Source of the DNA: Treponema sp. UBA3862 | GTDB taxonomy: Bacteria > Spirochaetota > Spirochaetia > Treponematales > Treponemataceae | NCBI GenBank assembly: GCA_002392405.1 | Contig: DGGY01000035.1 | Location: 1 to 26,871 of the forward strand | Reading direction: 5' to 3' | DNA length: 26,871 nucleotides | Translations under genes and position numbers: made by a program | Notes under the pieces: generated by a model | Seen by the model: only the letters and a program-made list of their open reading frames with translations | Databases searched by the model: none | Told to the model about the DNA's origin: nothing | In this document: one piece after another, positions 20,126 through 26,871 of the stretch | How the letters are laid out: every line of letters starts with the position of its first letter | Numbering within the stretch: the first letter of the stretch is position 1

Positions 20126-21547
20126 ATGAACACCCGCTCAGAAAGCACAGTCCTTTCAATGACGACACAGCCCGTCGGTTCCCTTATCCTCAAAAATGCA
20201 GTTCCTACAATCATAACGATGACGGTTACTGCCATCTACAACACAGCCGATACTTTTTTTGTAAGCCGTCTTGGAACAAGTGCTTCCGGTGCCGTAGGAA
20301 TCATTTTTTCCTTAATGACAATGATTCAGGCGGGCGGTTTTATGATTGGAATGGGGACAGGTTCAATCACAAGCCGTGCAATAGGCTCAAGGGACAATAA
20401 GAAAGCAGAAACTTATGTTTCTACCGCAGTTATTTTTGCCTTCACTCTGGGACTTTGTCTGTGTACAGCCGGAACAATTTTTATCAAAAAGCTTGTAAGT
20501 TCACTCGGAGCAACTCCTACAATTCTTCCTTACGCTCTTTCCTACGCACGGTACATAATATTTGCCTGCCCTTTTATGATGACTTCCTTTGTGATGAACA
20601 ATCTTCTGAGGTTTCAGGGAAAAGCAGCTTTTTCAATGATAGGAATGACCGCAGGCGGAATCCTCAACATGTTTCTGGATCCGCTTTTCATCTTTGTTTT
20701 TGACTGGGGAATCAGCGGGGCTGCCATTGCCACATTAATCAGCCAGATTACAAGTTTCTGCATTCTCTCTTCAATGTTTATTTTCCGGCGCTCTGCAGTT
20801 GATTTTCATTTTAAGGCAGTGAGCACCCGTTTTTCTGTTTATTTTGACATAATCACTACTGGGCTTCCGAGTTTTTTCAGGCAGGGACTAGCTTCTTTTT
20901 CAACAGTTTTAATGAATACGGGAGCCGCAAAGTATGGTGCTGTAATGACAGGCTTTGCCCTTACTTCCGCACAGACAGCAGATGCAGCAGTTGCAGGAAT
21001 GTCAATTTCAAACAGAATACTCATGCTTCTTCTGTCACTTGCAATTGGCTTTGGACAGGGTTTTCAGCCTGTGTGCGGCATTAATCTGGGGGCTAAAAAA
21101 TATGACAGAGTAAAAAGCTCAATCGCCTTCCTTTTGAAAATCAGTTCTGCGGTTATGACTTTCTGCGCCGTTTTTGTCTTTATTTTTGCCCCTGAAATTG
21201 CAAAAACCTTCCGCGATGATCCGGCTGTAATTACCGTAGCCACACGAGCCTTAAGATGCAGCTGCTGTGTTCTACCGCTCCATTCACTTATTTTCGGAAC
21301 AAACATGCTCCTGCAAGTTGCAGGTGAAAAACTCAAAGCCATTACTCTTTCTTCAATGAGACAGGGAATCGTCTTTGTGCCGGTCATTCTTCTTCTTCCG
21401 CCGATTTTTACAGGAACTGGAATTGAAGGTATCTACGCTGTAAACATCACTCCTGCTTTAAGCGATTTTATAACGGCACTGGTTTCTATACCGTTCATGC
21501 TTTCGTTTATAAAAAAAAGACTTTCGCTTACTTCCCCTAATCCTTAA
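20126..21547 (+). CDS. MATE family multidrug/metabolite efflux transporter
   Basis: The 473-residue product is a 12-helix MATE protein. The N-terminal half opens with PVGSLILKNAVPTIITMTV, then IYNTADTFFVSRLGTSASGAVG and GGFMIGMGTGSITSRAIGS, all family-typical. The second half repeats the fold, with SLAIGFGQGFQPVCGINLGAKKYDRVKSS cut into the usual motif blocks. MATE proteins export cationic drugs or metabolites using Na+ or H+ gradients; substrate cannot be told. The ATG at 20126 has no Shine-Dalgarno. A TTGATT...TCAAAT pair ends 7 nt upstream, but is weak. An internal ATG (residue 12) is an alternative. Confidence 0.9.
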   Translation: MNTRSESTVLSMTTQPVGSLILKNAVPTIITMTVTAIYNTADTFFVSRLGTSASGAVGIIFSLMTMIQAGGFMIGMGTGSITSRAIGSRDNKKAETYVSTAVIFAFTLGLCLCTAGTIFIKKLVSSLGATPTILPYALSYARYIIFACPFMMTSFVMNNLLRFQGKAAFSMIGMTAGGILNMFLDPLFIFVFDWGISGAAIATLISQITSFCILSSMFIFRRSAVDFHFKAVSTRFSVYFDIITTGLPSFFRQGLASFSTVLMNTGAAKYGAVMTGFALTSAQTADAAVAGMSISNRILMLLLSLAIGFGQGFQPVCGINLGAKKYDRVKSSIAFLLKISSAVMTFCAVFVFIFAPEIAKTFRDDPAVITVATRALRCSCCVLPLHSLIFGTNMLLQVAGEKLKAITLSSMRQGIVFVPVILLLPPIFTGTGIEGIYAVNITPALSDFITALVSIPFMLSFIKKRLSLTSPNP

Positions 21548-21568
21548 CCGCCGCCGGACTAACTGCAG

Positions 21569-21604
21569 GATGCTGCATTAAAGCTTTCTGCATCAGGGAT
21601 TTTT
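21569..21604 (+). terminator. Weak candidate terminator after the MATE gene
   Basis: GATGC (21569-21573) pairs with GCATC (21590-21594), followed after five bases by TTTTT. The stem is short, so this is tentative. Confidence 0.3.
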
Positions 21605-21622
21605 AACTGTTACACGCGTCAA

Positions 21623-21637
21623 AAGTATATTATACTT
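21623..21637 (+). promoter_or_regulatory. Palindromic promoter/operator of dgt
   Basis: AAGTATATTATACTT is a perfect 7-bp dyad with a single central T. Its right half contains TATACT (21631-21636), a good -10 that ends 6 nt before the dgt ATG. A repressor bound to the dyad would block the promoter; a partial -35 (TGTTAC) lies 17 bp upstream. Confidence 0.45.
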
Positions 21638-21642
21638 AAAGA

Positions 21643-22917
21643 ATGAAAAATTCTTTTGCAAATGTTTCTACAACAGAACTTAATCACAAATGGAACGATG
21701 CAGTAAAACGGGAAATCCCGATTTATTCCCGCGGAAATTCAATCCGTTCTGATTTTGACAGGGATTATACAAGACTTCTCCACTGCCAGGCTTTCAGCCG
21801 GTTAAAGCACAAGACCCAGGTTTTTTATTCACCGCATAATGATCATGTCTGCACACGAATGGAACATGTAATGCACGTTGCTTCTGTTGCAGATACAATT
21901 TCAAAATACTTAGGCCTCAATACAGAACTTACAAAAGCAATTGCAACAGGACACGACATCGGACACGCACCTTTCGGACACACAGGTGAAGATATTTTAA
22001 ATTCCCTCATGGAAAAACGGCCTGGAGCAAACGCACCGAAAAAGTTCTGGCATGAAAGAAATTCCCTTTTTTTTGCAGACTACATTGAAACGCTTCCTGA
22101 CCCGGATGCAGTAGAAAGAACACTCAATCTTACCTATGCCGTACGCGACGGGCTTATCTGCCACTGCGGTGAAGTTGACCAGCAGGGAATAAAACCGCGG
22201 GACAAGGCTATGCCACTCTACGACATCAAAGTTCCCGGATATGTACAGCCTTTTACCTGGGAAGGCTGTGTCGTAAAAGTAAGTGATAAAATCGCCTTTT
22301 TAGGCCGCGACCTTCAGGATGCAAGACGCTACCACATTCTTGATATGAGCTGTTACCGCCAGTTAAGGGAAATTGTCGGAAGCACCCTAGGACTGACAAG
22401 AACAGGAGAAACAGTCAGCCACTCAAGCGGAAAAGCTGTAAACACCACAGTTCTTATTAACGACATGATAGTTGATTTATGCCAGCAGTCTTCGCCTGAA
22501 GCAGGACTTTGTTTTTCAGAGCAGTATTTTAAGTTTATTTCTGAACTTAAAAAATTCAGTTTTGAAAAAATCTATTCTCACTGGAGGCTTTTAGAATTTA
22601 AAGCCTATGCAAAAAATGTGCTCGGAACCATCTACAATACGCTGATGAACACCCAGAGTTTTGCACAAAACGGACGGATTCCTTCGGCAATGAGATATTT
22701 TAAAAACTTGAGCACAACTTTTGAGGACTGGCTTATCCGCTACTCAAACTATATTCCAAAAGATTCACCTGACAGAAAAAAGACTCTCCGCTACGAAACA
22801 CCTGTAGTTTTTGATGTTGATGACTGGGAAAGCTATCAGAAATGCGTGATTGAGTATATTTCAGGAATGACGGATGCCTTTGCAATCAGCTGCTGGAATG
22901 AAATAATCAGTTTTTAG
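21643..22917 (+). CDS. dgt: dGTPase-like deoxynucleotide triphosphohydrolase
   Basis: The 424-residue product is an HD-domain dNTP triphosphohydrolase, which cleaves dNTPs to deoxynucleosides and tripolyphosphate. The active-site series is visible: CQAFSRLKHKTQVF, metal ligands His75 (RMEHVMHV) and His104-Asp105 (ATGHDIGHAPFGHTGE), then KVSDKIAFLGRDLQDA. Length fits bacterial Dgt-like enzymes. No Shine-Dalgarno precedes the ATG; a -10 ends 6 nt before it, so the mRNA is probably leaderless. It may tune dNTP pools or limit phage DNA synthesis; the window does not decide between these. Confidence 0.9.
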   Translation: MKNSFANVSTTELNHKWNDAVKREIPIYSRGNSIRSDFDRDYTRLLHCQAFSRLKHKTQVFYSPHNDHVCTRMEHVMHVASVADTISKYLGLNTELTKAIATGHDIGHAPFGHTGEDILNSLMEKRPGANAPKKFWHERNSLFFADYIETLPDPDAVERTLNLTYAVRDGLICHCGEVDQQGIKPRDKAMPLYDIKVPGYVQPFTWEGCVVKVSDKIAFLGRDLQDARRYHILDMSCYRQLREIVGSTLGLTRTGETVSHSSGKAVNTTVLINDMIVDLCQQSSPEAGLCFSEQYFKFISELKKFSFEKIYSHWRLLEFKAYAKNVLGTIYNTLMNTQSFAQNGRIPSAMRYFKNLSTTFEDWLIRYSNYIPKDSPDRKKTLRYETPVVFDVDDWESYQKCVIEYISGMTDAFAISCWNEIISF

Positions 22918-22932
22918 AAAGAAAAACAGGTT

Positions 22933-22981
22933 AAAAAAAAGCTCCCGGCAGAACGCGTTCCAAAAGCAGCACGCGCGGGAG
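22933..22981 (-). terminator. Rho-independent terminator of the DUF2974-M15 operon
   Basis: On the minus strand CTCCCG (22976-22981) pairs with CGGGAG (22942-22947), followed by C and eight T. The large loop contains the palindrome AACGCGTT. It lies 25 nt past the M15 peptidase stop, between convergent genes. Confidence 0.75.
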
Positions 22982-23006
22982 GGATTCCGGGCTGTCTTTT
23001 TCCCGG

Positions 23007-24062
23007 TTAATCGGCGCGGTTGTAGAGGACTTCGGGGTGATACTCAAAGTGCATGTTGTCGAAGATTATCCAGTTGCCGCCCCAGATAAAGCCGTGTTCC
23101 TCGAAGATATCTATTACTTTTTGCGGCGGATTCCAGCGCTTTTCTATAGGGGTGAGCATCCAGTTTTCAGGATCTTTGTCACGTGTCCAGTTCCAGAAAA
23201 TCGCCTTTCCTTTTAATTTTTTGGGAAGAATATCAATTGCAATTCCGTAAGAATGAAAAGATTTTCTGCCGCCTGTGCCGTCAATTACACGCCAGTTATA
23301 GGCGTCTGCTGACTTTAAACTTTCTATAAAATCCTTAATCTCTTTATCTTTCTGCGCTTCACGGTAAATCTGGTTTTCAATGTCAAAAATTACATTTTTA
23401 ATGCGCTCATGAATTTTTGTCTTGAGTCCTAAAAACCTGGTATGAACTATATGATCTTCAATTATTATCTGAGATTTTGCTGCATATAAAAAATCATAGA
23501 AGAACATCGGAGTGCCGTCTGTAGTACGTCTGTTTTCCTTTGCAGTAAACTCGCGGATTTTCTCAATTTCTTCTTTTGTAAGCGACGCAGGATCCTTTAA
23601 CTTTGAATACGGATAAATAAGTTTCCAGTACTGTTCTTTATTTTTAAGTTCACTTTCAGGCAGGAATCTTCCGTCAGCCCACCAGAGTTTTATTTCCTTA
23701 ACAGCATCTTTTCCATAAAAAACAGGAGCCTTAATTTTTACAAGATAGTCTTTTTGATTTTCATCATATTCGCTTTCAAAAGTTACATCAGGATAACACT
23801 TACGGAAAATCTCCAGTTCTACCGGTTCTTTTGTTTTTTTTGAAGAAGTCTTTTTTAAAAGCCCCTGATTTACTGACATCACAGAATCACTCACAGCAAG
23901 GACATCACCCAGTTCAACTTTTTTGCCTGCGGCATGAACGGCACGGTCAAAAACAGCTGCAGCACGGCCGTTAAAAAACCCTGCCTTTTTGTCAAGAAAA
24001 AGAGAAATATCGAAAAGTCCTGCAAGAACAAGAATAAAGATAAAAAAACGCCGTATGCTCAT
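23007..24062 (-). CDS. M15-family peptidase (VanY-like D-Ala-D-Ala carboxypeptidase)
   Basis: The 351-residue product has an N-terminal membrane anchor or signal (residues 5-23, FFIFILVLAGLFDISLF), then a spirochaete-style variable region to about 250, then a metallopeptidase domain. The zinc motif SFHSYGIAID gives His270 and Asp277. EEHGFIWGGNW supplies the catalytic Glu (about 321-322), and DNMHFEY gives His338. This is the M15 pattern of enzymes that cut D-Ala or L-Ala links in peptidoglycan, so action on the wall from the outer face of the inner membrane is expected. Its ATG directly follows the stop of the DUF2974 gene (TAAATG), implying translational coupling. The upstream 200 residues have no recognisable fold. 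Confidence 0.83.
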   Translation of the reverse strand: MSIRRFFIFILVLAGLFDISLFLDKKAGFFNGRAAAVFDRAVHAAGKKVELGDVLAVSDSVMSVNQGLLKKTSSKKTKEPVELEIFRKCYPDVTFESEYDENQKDYLVKIKAPVFYGKDAVKEIKLWWADGRFLPESELKNKEQYWKLIYPYSKLKDPASLTKEEIEKIREFTAKENRRTTDGTPMFFYDFLYAAKSQIIIEDHIVHTRFLGLKTKIHERIKNVIFDIENQIYREAQKDKEIKDFIESLKSADAYNWRVIDGTGGRKSFHSYGIAIDILPKKLKGKAIFWNWTRDKDPENWMLTPIEKRWNPPQKVIDIFEEHGFIWGGNWIIFDNMHFEYHPEVLYNRAD

Positions 24063-25175
24063 TTATTTTTTTAATAATTCCGGTAGATTTCGTCCTGCAA
24101 GTTTAACAAACTCTCTGGCACTTTCCAGGGCAGATTCCCTTAGTTCTTTATCAAGAGAAAGCATTCCCTTTAAAACCTGAAGCCCGCTCCTGCCCCAGTT
24201 TTCTGCAAGCTCACTGTTTGTCCTGGCCTTTGTAGATTCAAGCGCACCAAAAATCACTTCAACCAGTTCTTCACGCTGAACTTTTGTAAGGCGGACAAAC
24301 CATTCATTAAAAACACCGTTAAAGAAAATACTCAGCTTACTTAATTCCGGGCAAAGTTCAAAATCAAGAGCTTCTGTCTGCCAGCTTAAAGGATCATGCT
24401 GCATCATGTTTTTTTCCGTACTTTTAATAACCTTAAACTCAGGAAAATGTTCAAAAAGCATTCCGACTACAGATTCCTGCGGAAAATACGAATTAAGCTT
24501 ATTTTCAATTCTTTTAAAATCTTCTGACTCAAGAGTTTCCTTAAGAAAGCCCGGCCCGTCAAAATTATAAACTAAATCCAGTTTTTTCTGATATTTTAGA
24601 GGAAGTTTTGCACCTGCAAAAACAGCAAGATTACCGCCTTTTGAATGTCCCCCGCACATAACGGAGGCTTTTTTGAAAGCAGAGCAGGCTTCCTCAAGAT
24701 AACAAAGGGCATCTTTCTGAGCCTTAACACTTTCCTTAAAGGCAAGATTACAGTCTTCTTTCCAGCCGATTATTGTATCGTCCGTACCGCGGAAAGCACA
24801 GAAAGCAAAGGAATTATCTTTAACACTGTTAAGGAAAGTAACGGCACTGAACTGCTCTTCTTCAGTTTTATCATATGAATCGCGGAAAGCAGAAAGTTCG
24901 AGATTTGCAAAACGTTTTGTCTTTGCAGCTTCAAATAAAAGTTCAACCGTGAGCGGATTAATCAGAAGCCCGAGATTCCGCCTATGCTCAAAACCGTCTC
25001 CTGCAAAAACAGCCGCAGCAGTATTCAAAGCAGTACAAACCTTAAAATCAGGCTGAACAATAGAATTAAAATTAAGATAGGAAAGCTGGCATAAAATGAG
25101 CGCATCCACACTGTTAAACTGAGAAGCTTCAAATGTTAAATCACCGCGCCATTTTAAGTAATCAAAAAGTGTCAT
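24063..25175 (-). CDS. DUF2974 family alpha/beta hydrolase
   Basis: The 370-residue product resembles DUF2974 (Mbeg1-like) proteins, a lipase-like alpha/beta hydrolase group. Typical blocks are MTLFDYLKWRGDLTFEASQF followed by NSVDALILCQLSYL, then FCAFRGTDDTIIGWKED, the nucleophile elbow GHSKGG with Ser178, and YNFDGPGF. The substrate is unknown; related proteins are described as putative lipases. There is no signal peptide, so it is probably cytoplasmic. It forms a two-gene operon with the M15 peptidase and diverges from the SUMF1 lipoprotein gene. A Shine-Dalgarno is not evident at ATG 25175; a TATTAT at 25192-25197 on the minus strand may be its -10. Confidence 0.82.
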   Translation of the reverse strand: MTLFDYLKWRGDLTFEASQFNSVDALILCQLSYLNFNSIVQPDFKVCTALNTAAAVFAGDGFEHRRNLGLLINPLTVELLFEAAKTKRFANLELSAFRDSYDKTEEEQFSAVTFLNSVKDNSFAFCAFRGTDDTIIGWKEDCNLAFKESVKAQKDALCYLEEACSAFKKASVMCGGHSKGGNLAVFAGAKLPLKYQKKLDLVYNFDGPGFLKETLESEDFKRIENKLNSYFPQESVVGMLFEHFPEFKVIKSTEKNMMQHDPLSWQTEALDFELCPELSKLSIFFNGVFNEWFVRLTKVQREELVEVIFGALESTKARTNSELAENWGRSGLQVLKGMLSLDKELRESALESAREFVKLAGRNLPELLKK

Positions 25176-25211
25176 GCAGCAGCTTAAACCCCATAATAAT
25201 AAAAATCAGGT

Positions 25212-25240
25212 CTGACTTTCAGGCCCGTATATATTATAAT
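25212..25240 (+). promoter_or_regulatory. Promoter of the SUMF1-fold lipoprotein gene
   Basis: CTGACT (25212-25217), a 17-bp spacer and a perfect TATAAT (25235-25240) precede the AAGGAG Shine-Dalgarno and ATG at 25265. The -35 is only a partial match. Confidence 0.45.
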
Positions 25241-25264
25241 AATTTAGAATCGAAGGAGTTTCAA

Positions 25265-26179
25265 ATGAGTCAGAGATTTTTTCTTAAAATCAGTGCAGCC
25301 CTTGTATTCATGCTGATTTCTTTTTTATCAGGATGCACTAAAAATAACATGTCAAAGGCCAGGACAGATGCTGAAATTCCAGGTGTAAATACAGAATCAG
25401 GGAAAAACTCCGGCGGTCAGGACTCTGACCAGATCAGCGCCAGACTTCCAGCCGAAAAAGAAAAGTTTTATATAAACGAAAGCGAAAATCTTTTTATTGA
25501 AATGATAAAAATCCCCGGCGAATCTTTTGCAGCTGCCTCAACAGAGATAACACAGGCTGTTTACGAAGCAGTAACAGGAGAAAATCCTTCAGAAAACTAT
25601 AATTCAACGCCGCAATGCCCTGCAGATTCTGTAAACTGGTACGACGCGGTAGTATTCTGTAACCGGCTGAGTCTTCTTTTAAACAGAAGGCCTGTTTATT
25701 CAGTTAACGGCAGTATAAATCCGGACGACTGGGAATACGAAGCCCACGGGGGATCGTCAATAACTATAGGAAAGGTTGATTTTAACAAAAACGCAGACGG
25801 CTTCCGTCTTCCAACAGAAAAGGAATGGATTACCTTAAGCGGTTTAAACACCCGAGGCTCCGCTGACAAAAACTCACTGGAAAAAGAACTTGATAAAACA
25901 GCCTGGTACGGCAAAAACAGCGGAAGCACTCCGCATGAAACAGCCCTCAAAGAGCCGAACTGTTACGGACTTTACGACACTCTCGGAAACGTATGGGAAT
26001 GGGTCTGGGATTTATTCCCGTCCGATAAAAAATACCGCATGTACAAAGGAGGAAGCTGTACTTCCGCCCCGGAACTTTGCACACCGTCGTTTCAGGGACA
26101 TCACTACCCGAGCAGATATTCCATGAACTATTCTTACTGGTGGTTTGGTGTGCGGCCTGTGATGAATTTGAGCGAATAA
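25265..26179 (+). CDS. SUMF1/FGE-fold lipoprotein
   Basis: The 304-residue product starts with a lipoprotein signal and lipobox FLSGC (Cys24). After a polar linker (to about 75) it has a formylglycine-generating-enzyme (SUMF1) fold: MIKIPGESF, STEITQAVYEAVTGENPS, VNWYDAVVFCNRLS, GFRLPTEKEWITLSG, YDTLGNVWEWVWD, YKGGSC and WWFGVRPVM. The two catalytic cysteines of true FGE, found just after the GGS motif, are not in the right places. It is probably a binding or scaffold member rather than a sulfatase-activating enzyme. AAGGAG precedes ATG 25265; the longer frame from 25133 overlaps the divergent gene and would bury the signal peptide. Confidence 0.85.
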   Translation: MSQRFFLKISAALVFMLISFLSGCTKNNMSKARTDAEIPGVNTESGKNSGGQDSDQISARLPAEKEKFYINESENLFIEMIKIPGESFAAASTEITQAVYEAVTGENPSENYNSTPQCPADSVNWYDAVVFCNRLSLLLNRRPVYSVNGSINPDDWEYEAHGGSSITIGKVDFNKNADGFRLPTEKEWITLSGLNTRGSADKNSLEKELDKTAWYGKNSGSTPHETALKEPNCYGLYDTLGNVWEWVWDLFPSDKKYRMYKGGSCTSAPELCTPSFQGHHYPSRYSMNYSYWWFGVRPVMNLSE

Positions 26180-26272
26180 AAACTACGCCGGATGCGGAGG
26201 GCGCAAGTTGCCGCTTAATGAGCGGCAATGAGGGTTACCGAACCCGCAGCAGCCGGATTACGTCCCCCACAC
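26180..26272. other. GC-rich hairpin stretch after the SUMF1 lipoprotein gene
   Basis: Two further hairpins occur here: TTGCCGCT-TAATG-AGCGGCAA (about 26209-26229) and GGGTT-ACCG-AACCC (about 26232-26245). Neither has a T-run. The stretch is GC-rich compared with the flanking genes and has no coding frame. Confidence 0.45.
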
Positions 26273-26306
26273 AAAAAAAATGACCGGCTTAAAAATAAAC
26301 CGGTCA
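26273..26306 (-). terminator. Rho-independent terminator of groEL
   Basis: On the minus strand TGACCGG (26300-26306) pairs with CCGGTCA (26281-26287) and is followed by eight T (26273-26280). It lies about 100 nt beyond the groEL stop. Confidence 0.75.
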
Positions 26307-26354
26307 ATCTTTAAGTATTACAAAAATACCTTACTGATTAGTAATCCATTCGTC

Positions 26355-26406
26355 GCAACCTTGCGGTTGCTAACGAGAATTGCTTACGCAATTCTCGCCT
26401 TTTTTT
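26355..26406 (+). terminator. Plus-strand terminator with double hairpin
   Basis: GCAACC-TTGC-GGTTGC (26355-26370) is followed by a perfect 10-bp stem CGAGAATTGC/GCAATTCTCG (26374-26397), then CC and seven T (26400-26406). It ends plus-strand transcripts just before the convergent groEL gene. Confidence 0.82.
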
Positions 26407-26407
26407 A

Positions 26408-26871
26408 TTAGTACATTCCACCCATATCAGGAGCAGATGCTGGTGCAGGAGCCGGTGGTTCAGGGATGTCTGTGATTGCGCATTCTGTAGTTAAGAGCAT
26501 TCCTGCAACGCTTGCGGCATTCTGCAACGCTGAACGGGTAACTTTTGCAGGGTCAATGATTCCGTCTGCCATCATGTCTACCCATTTTCCTGTGCGGGCA
26601 TTATAACCTGTACCCTTCTTTTCGTTCTTTGCTCTTTCTGCAACAACGGCACCGTCAATTCCTGCATTTTCTGCAATCTGGCGGATTGGTTCTTCAAGGG
26701 CACGGCGAACAATCTTGAATCCGACTTTTTCATCATCGCTTAAGTCTTTTGCTGCCTCTTCTGTAAGGGCTTTTGAAGCTTCGATTAAAGCTGTTCCACC
26801 ACCCGGAACAATACCTTCTTCCAGGGCTGCACGGGTTGCGGCAAGAGTATCTTCTACACGGAACTTCTTTT
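26408..26871 (-). CDS. groEL: 60 kDa chaperonin GroEL, C-terminal part
   Basis: The minus strand is open from the window edge to a TAA at 26408-26410, so about 154 codons of the C-terminal part are visible. The translation includes [21 protein letters not shown], a hallmark of GroEL, then [35 protein letters not shown] and [16 protein letters not shown], ending in a Pro/Ala-rich tail and the short DMGGMY. The GGM-type tail is typical of GroEL. The N-terminal two thirds, start site and any groES partner lie outside the window. Confidence 0.97.
   Translation of the reverse strand, partial: KKFRVEDTLAATRAALEEGIVPGGGTALIEASKALTEEAAKDLSDDEKVGFKIVRRALEEPIRQIAENAGIDGAVVAERAKNEKKGTGYNARTGKWVDMMADGIIDPAKVTRSALQNAASVAGMLLTTECAITDIPEPPAPAPASAPDMGGMY

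Noticed and set aside
25265..26179. Functional formylglycine-generating enzyme
   Set aside because: The fold matches, but the catalytic cysteine pair is not at the expected distance after the GGS motif and no sulfatase is nearby.

Overview
The window reads as a spirochaete chromosome segment, most likely a host-associated Treponema. The basis is protein style rather than a database match: an HPr kinase / HPr pair beside lexA and holA, an rpoN-hpf-hprK cluster, a protein with two cyclic-nucleotide-binding folds, a cell-envelope LysM protein with a lipoprotein partner, and AT-rich, A-rich coding sequence. Species is not determinable by eye. Unlike many reduced spirochaete genomes it carries lexA.

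Layout. 1-459: the end of an IS3/IS150-type insertion sequence, cut by the window edge, with its OrfA frame disturbed at an A8 run. 497-2241 (minus): a two-gene envelope operon (coiled-coil lipoprotein, then a secreted LysM protein) with a clear sigma-70 promoter. 2491-2718: a PC4/YdbC-like single-strand DNA-binding protein, its end overlapping holA. 2710-7904 (minus): rpoN, then hpf, then hprK-ptsH-lexA-holA. hpf has its own promoter and terminator, hprK has its own promoter, and rpoN sits behind an excellent -24/-12 sigma-54 site. 7991-9298: DUF1015 protein. 9362-11314 (minus): recQ. 11439-11521: tRNA-Leu(CAA) with promoter and terminator. 11577-13124 (minus): comM/yifB. 13472-14704 (minus): an 8-Cys zinc-ribbon protein behind a PHP-domain phosphoesterase. 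14795-16039: double-CNB regulator. 16378-17190 (minus): a PD-(D/E)XK-like nuclease, preceded by a four-unit array of 83-bp repeats. 17771-19780: a peroxide-defence operon (glutathione peroxidase, thioredoxin-reductase-like flavoprotein, OhrR regulator) with OhrR-like operators. 19779-20065 (minus): tRNA-Thr(CGT) followed by a GC-rich structured stretch and a duplicate of the tRNA 3' end. 20126-21547: MATE transporter. 21643-22917: dGTPase. 23007-25175 (minus): DUF2974 hydrolase and M15 peptidase. 25265-26179: SUMF1-fold lipoprotein. 26408-26871 (minus): C-terminal part of groEL.

How the parts relate. The central cluster joins alternative sigma factor, ribosome hibernation, HPr(Ser) phosphorylation control and SOS control in one block. 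The gpx-trxR-ohrR operon looks self-contained and autoregulated by its Cys-based repressor.

The most interesting signals are: (1) a sigma-54 promoter directly in front of rpoN, suggesting autoregulation; (2) a recurring arrangement in which a -10-like hexamer ends 6-8 nt before the start codon with no Shine-Dalgarno (hprK, rpoN, DUF1015, recQ, PHP, dgt), implying leaderless mRNAs alongside normal SD-led genes; (3) the ABAB 83-bp repeat array next to an orphan nuclease, a candidate undescribed system; (4) the tRNA-Thr 3'-end duplication enclosing a GC-rich insert; (5) GC-rich palindromic islands in the intergenic gaps of an otherwise AT-rich segment. All functional statements are from sequence reading alone; no searches were run.
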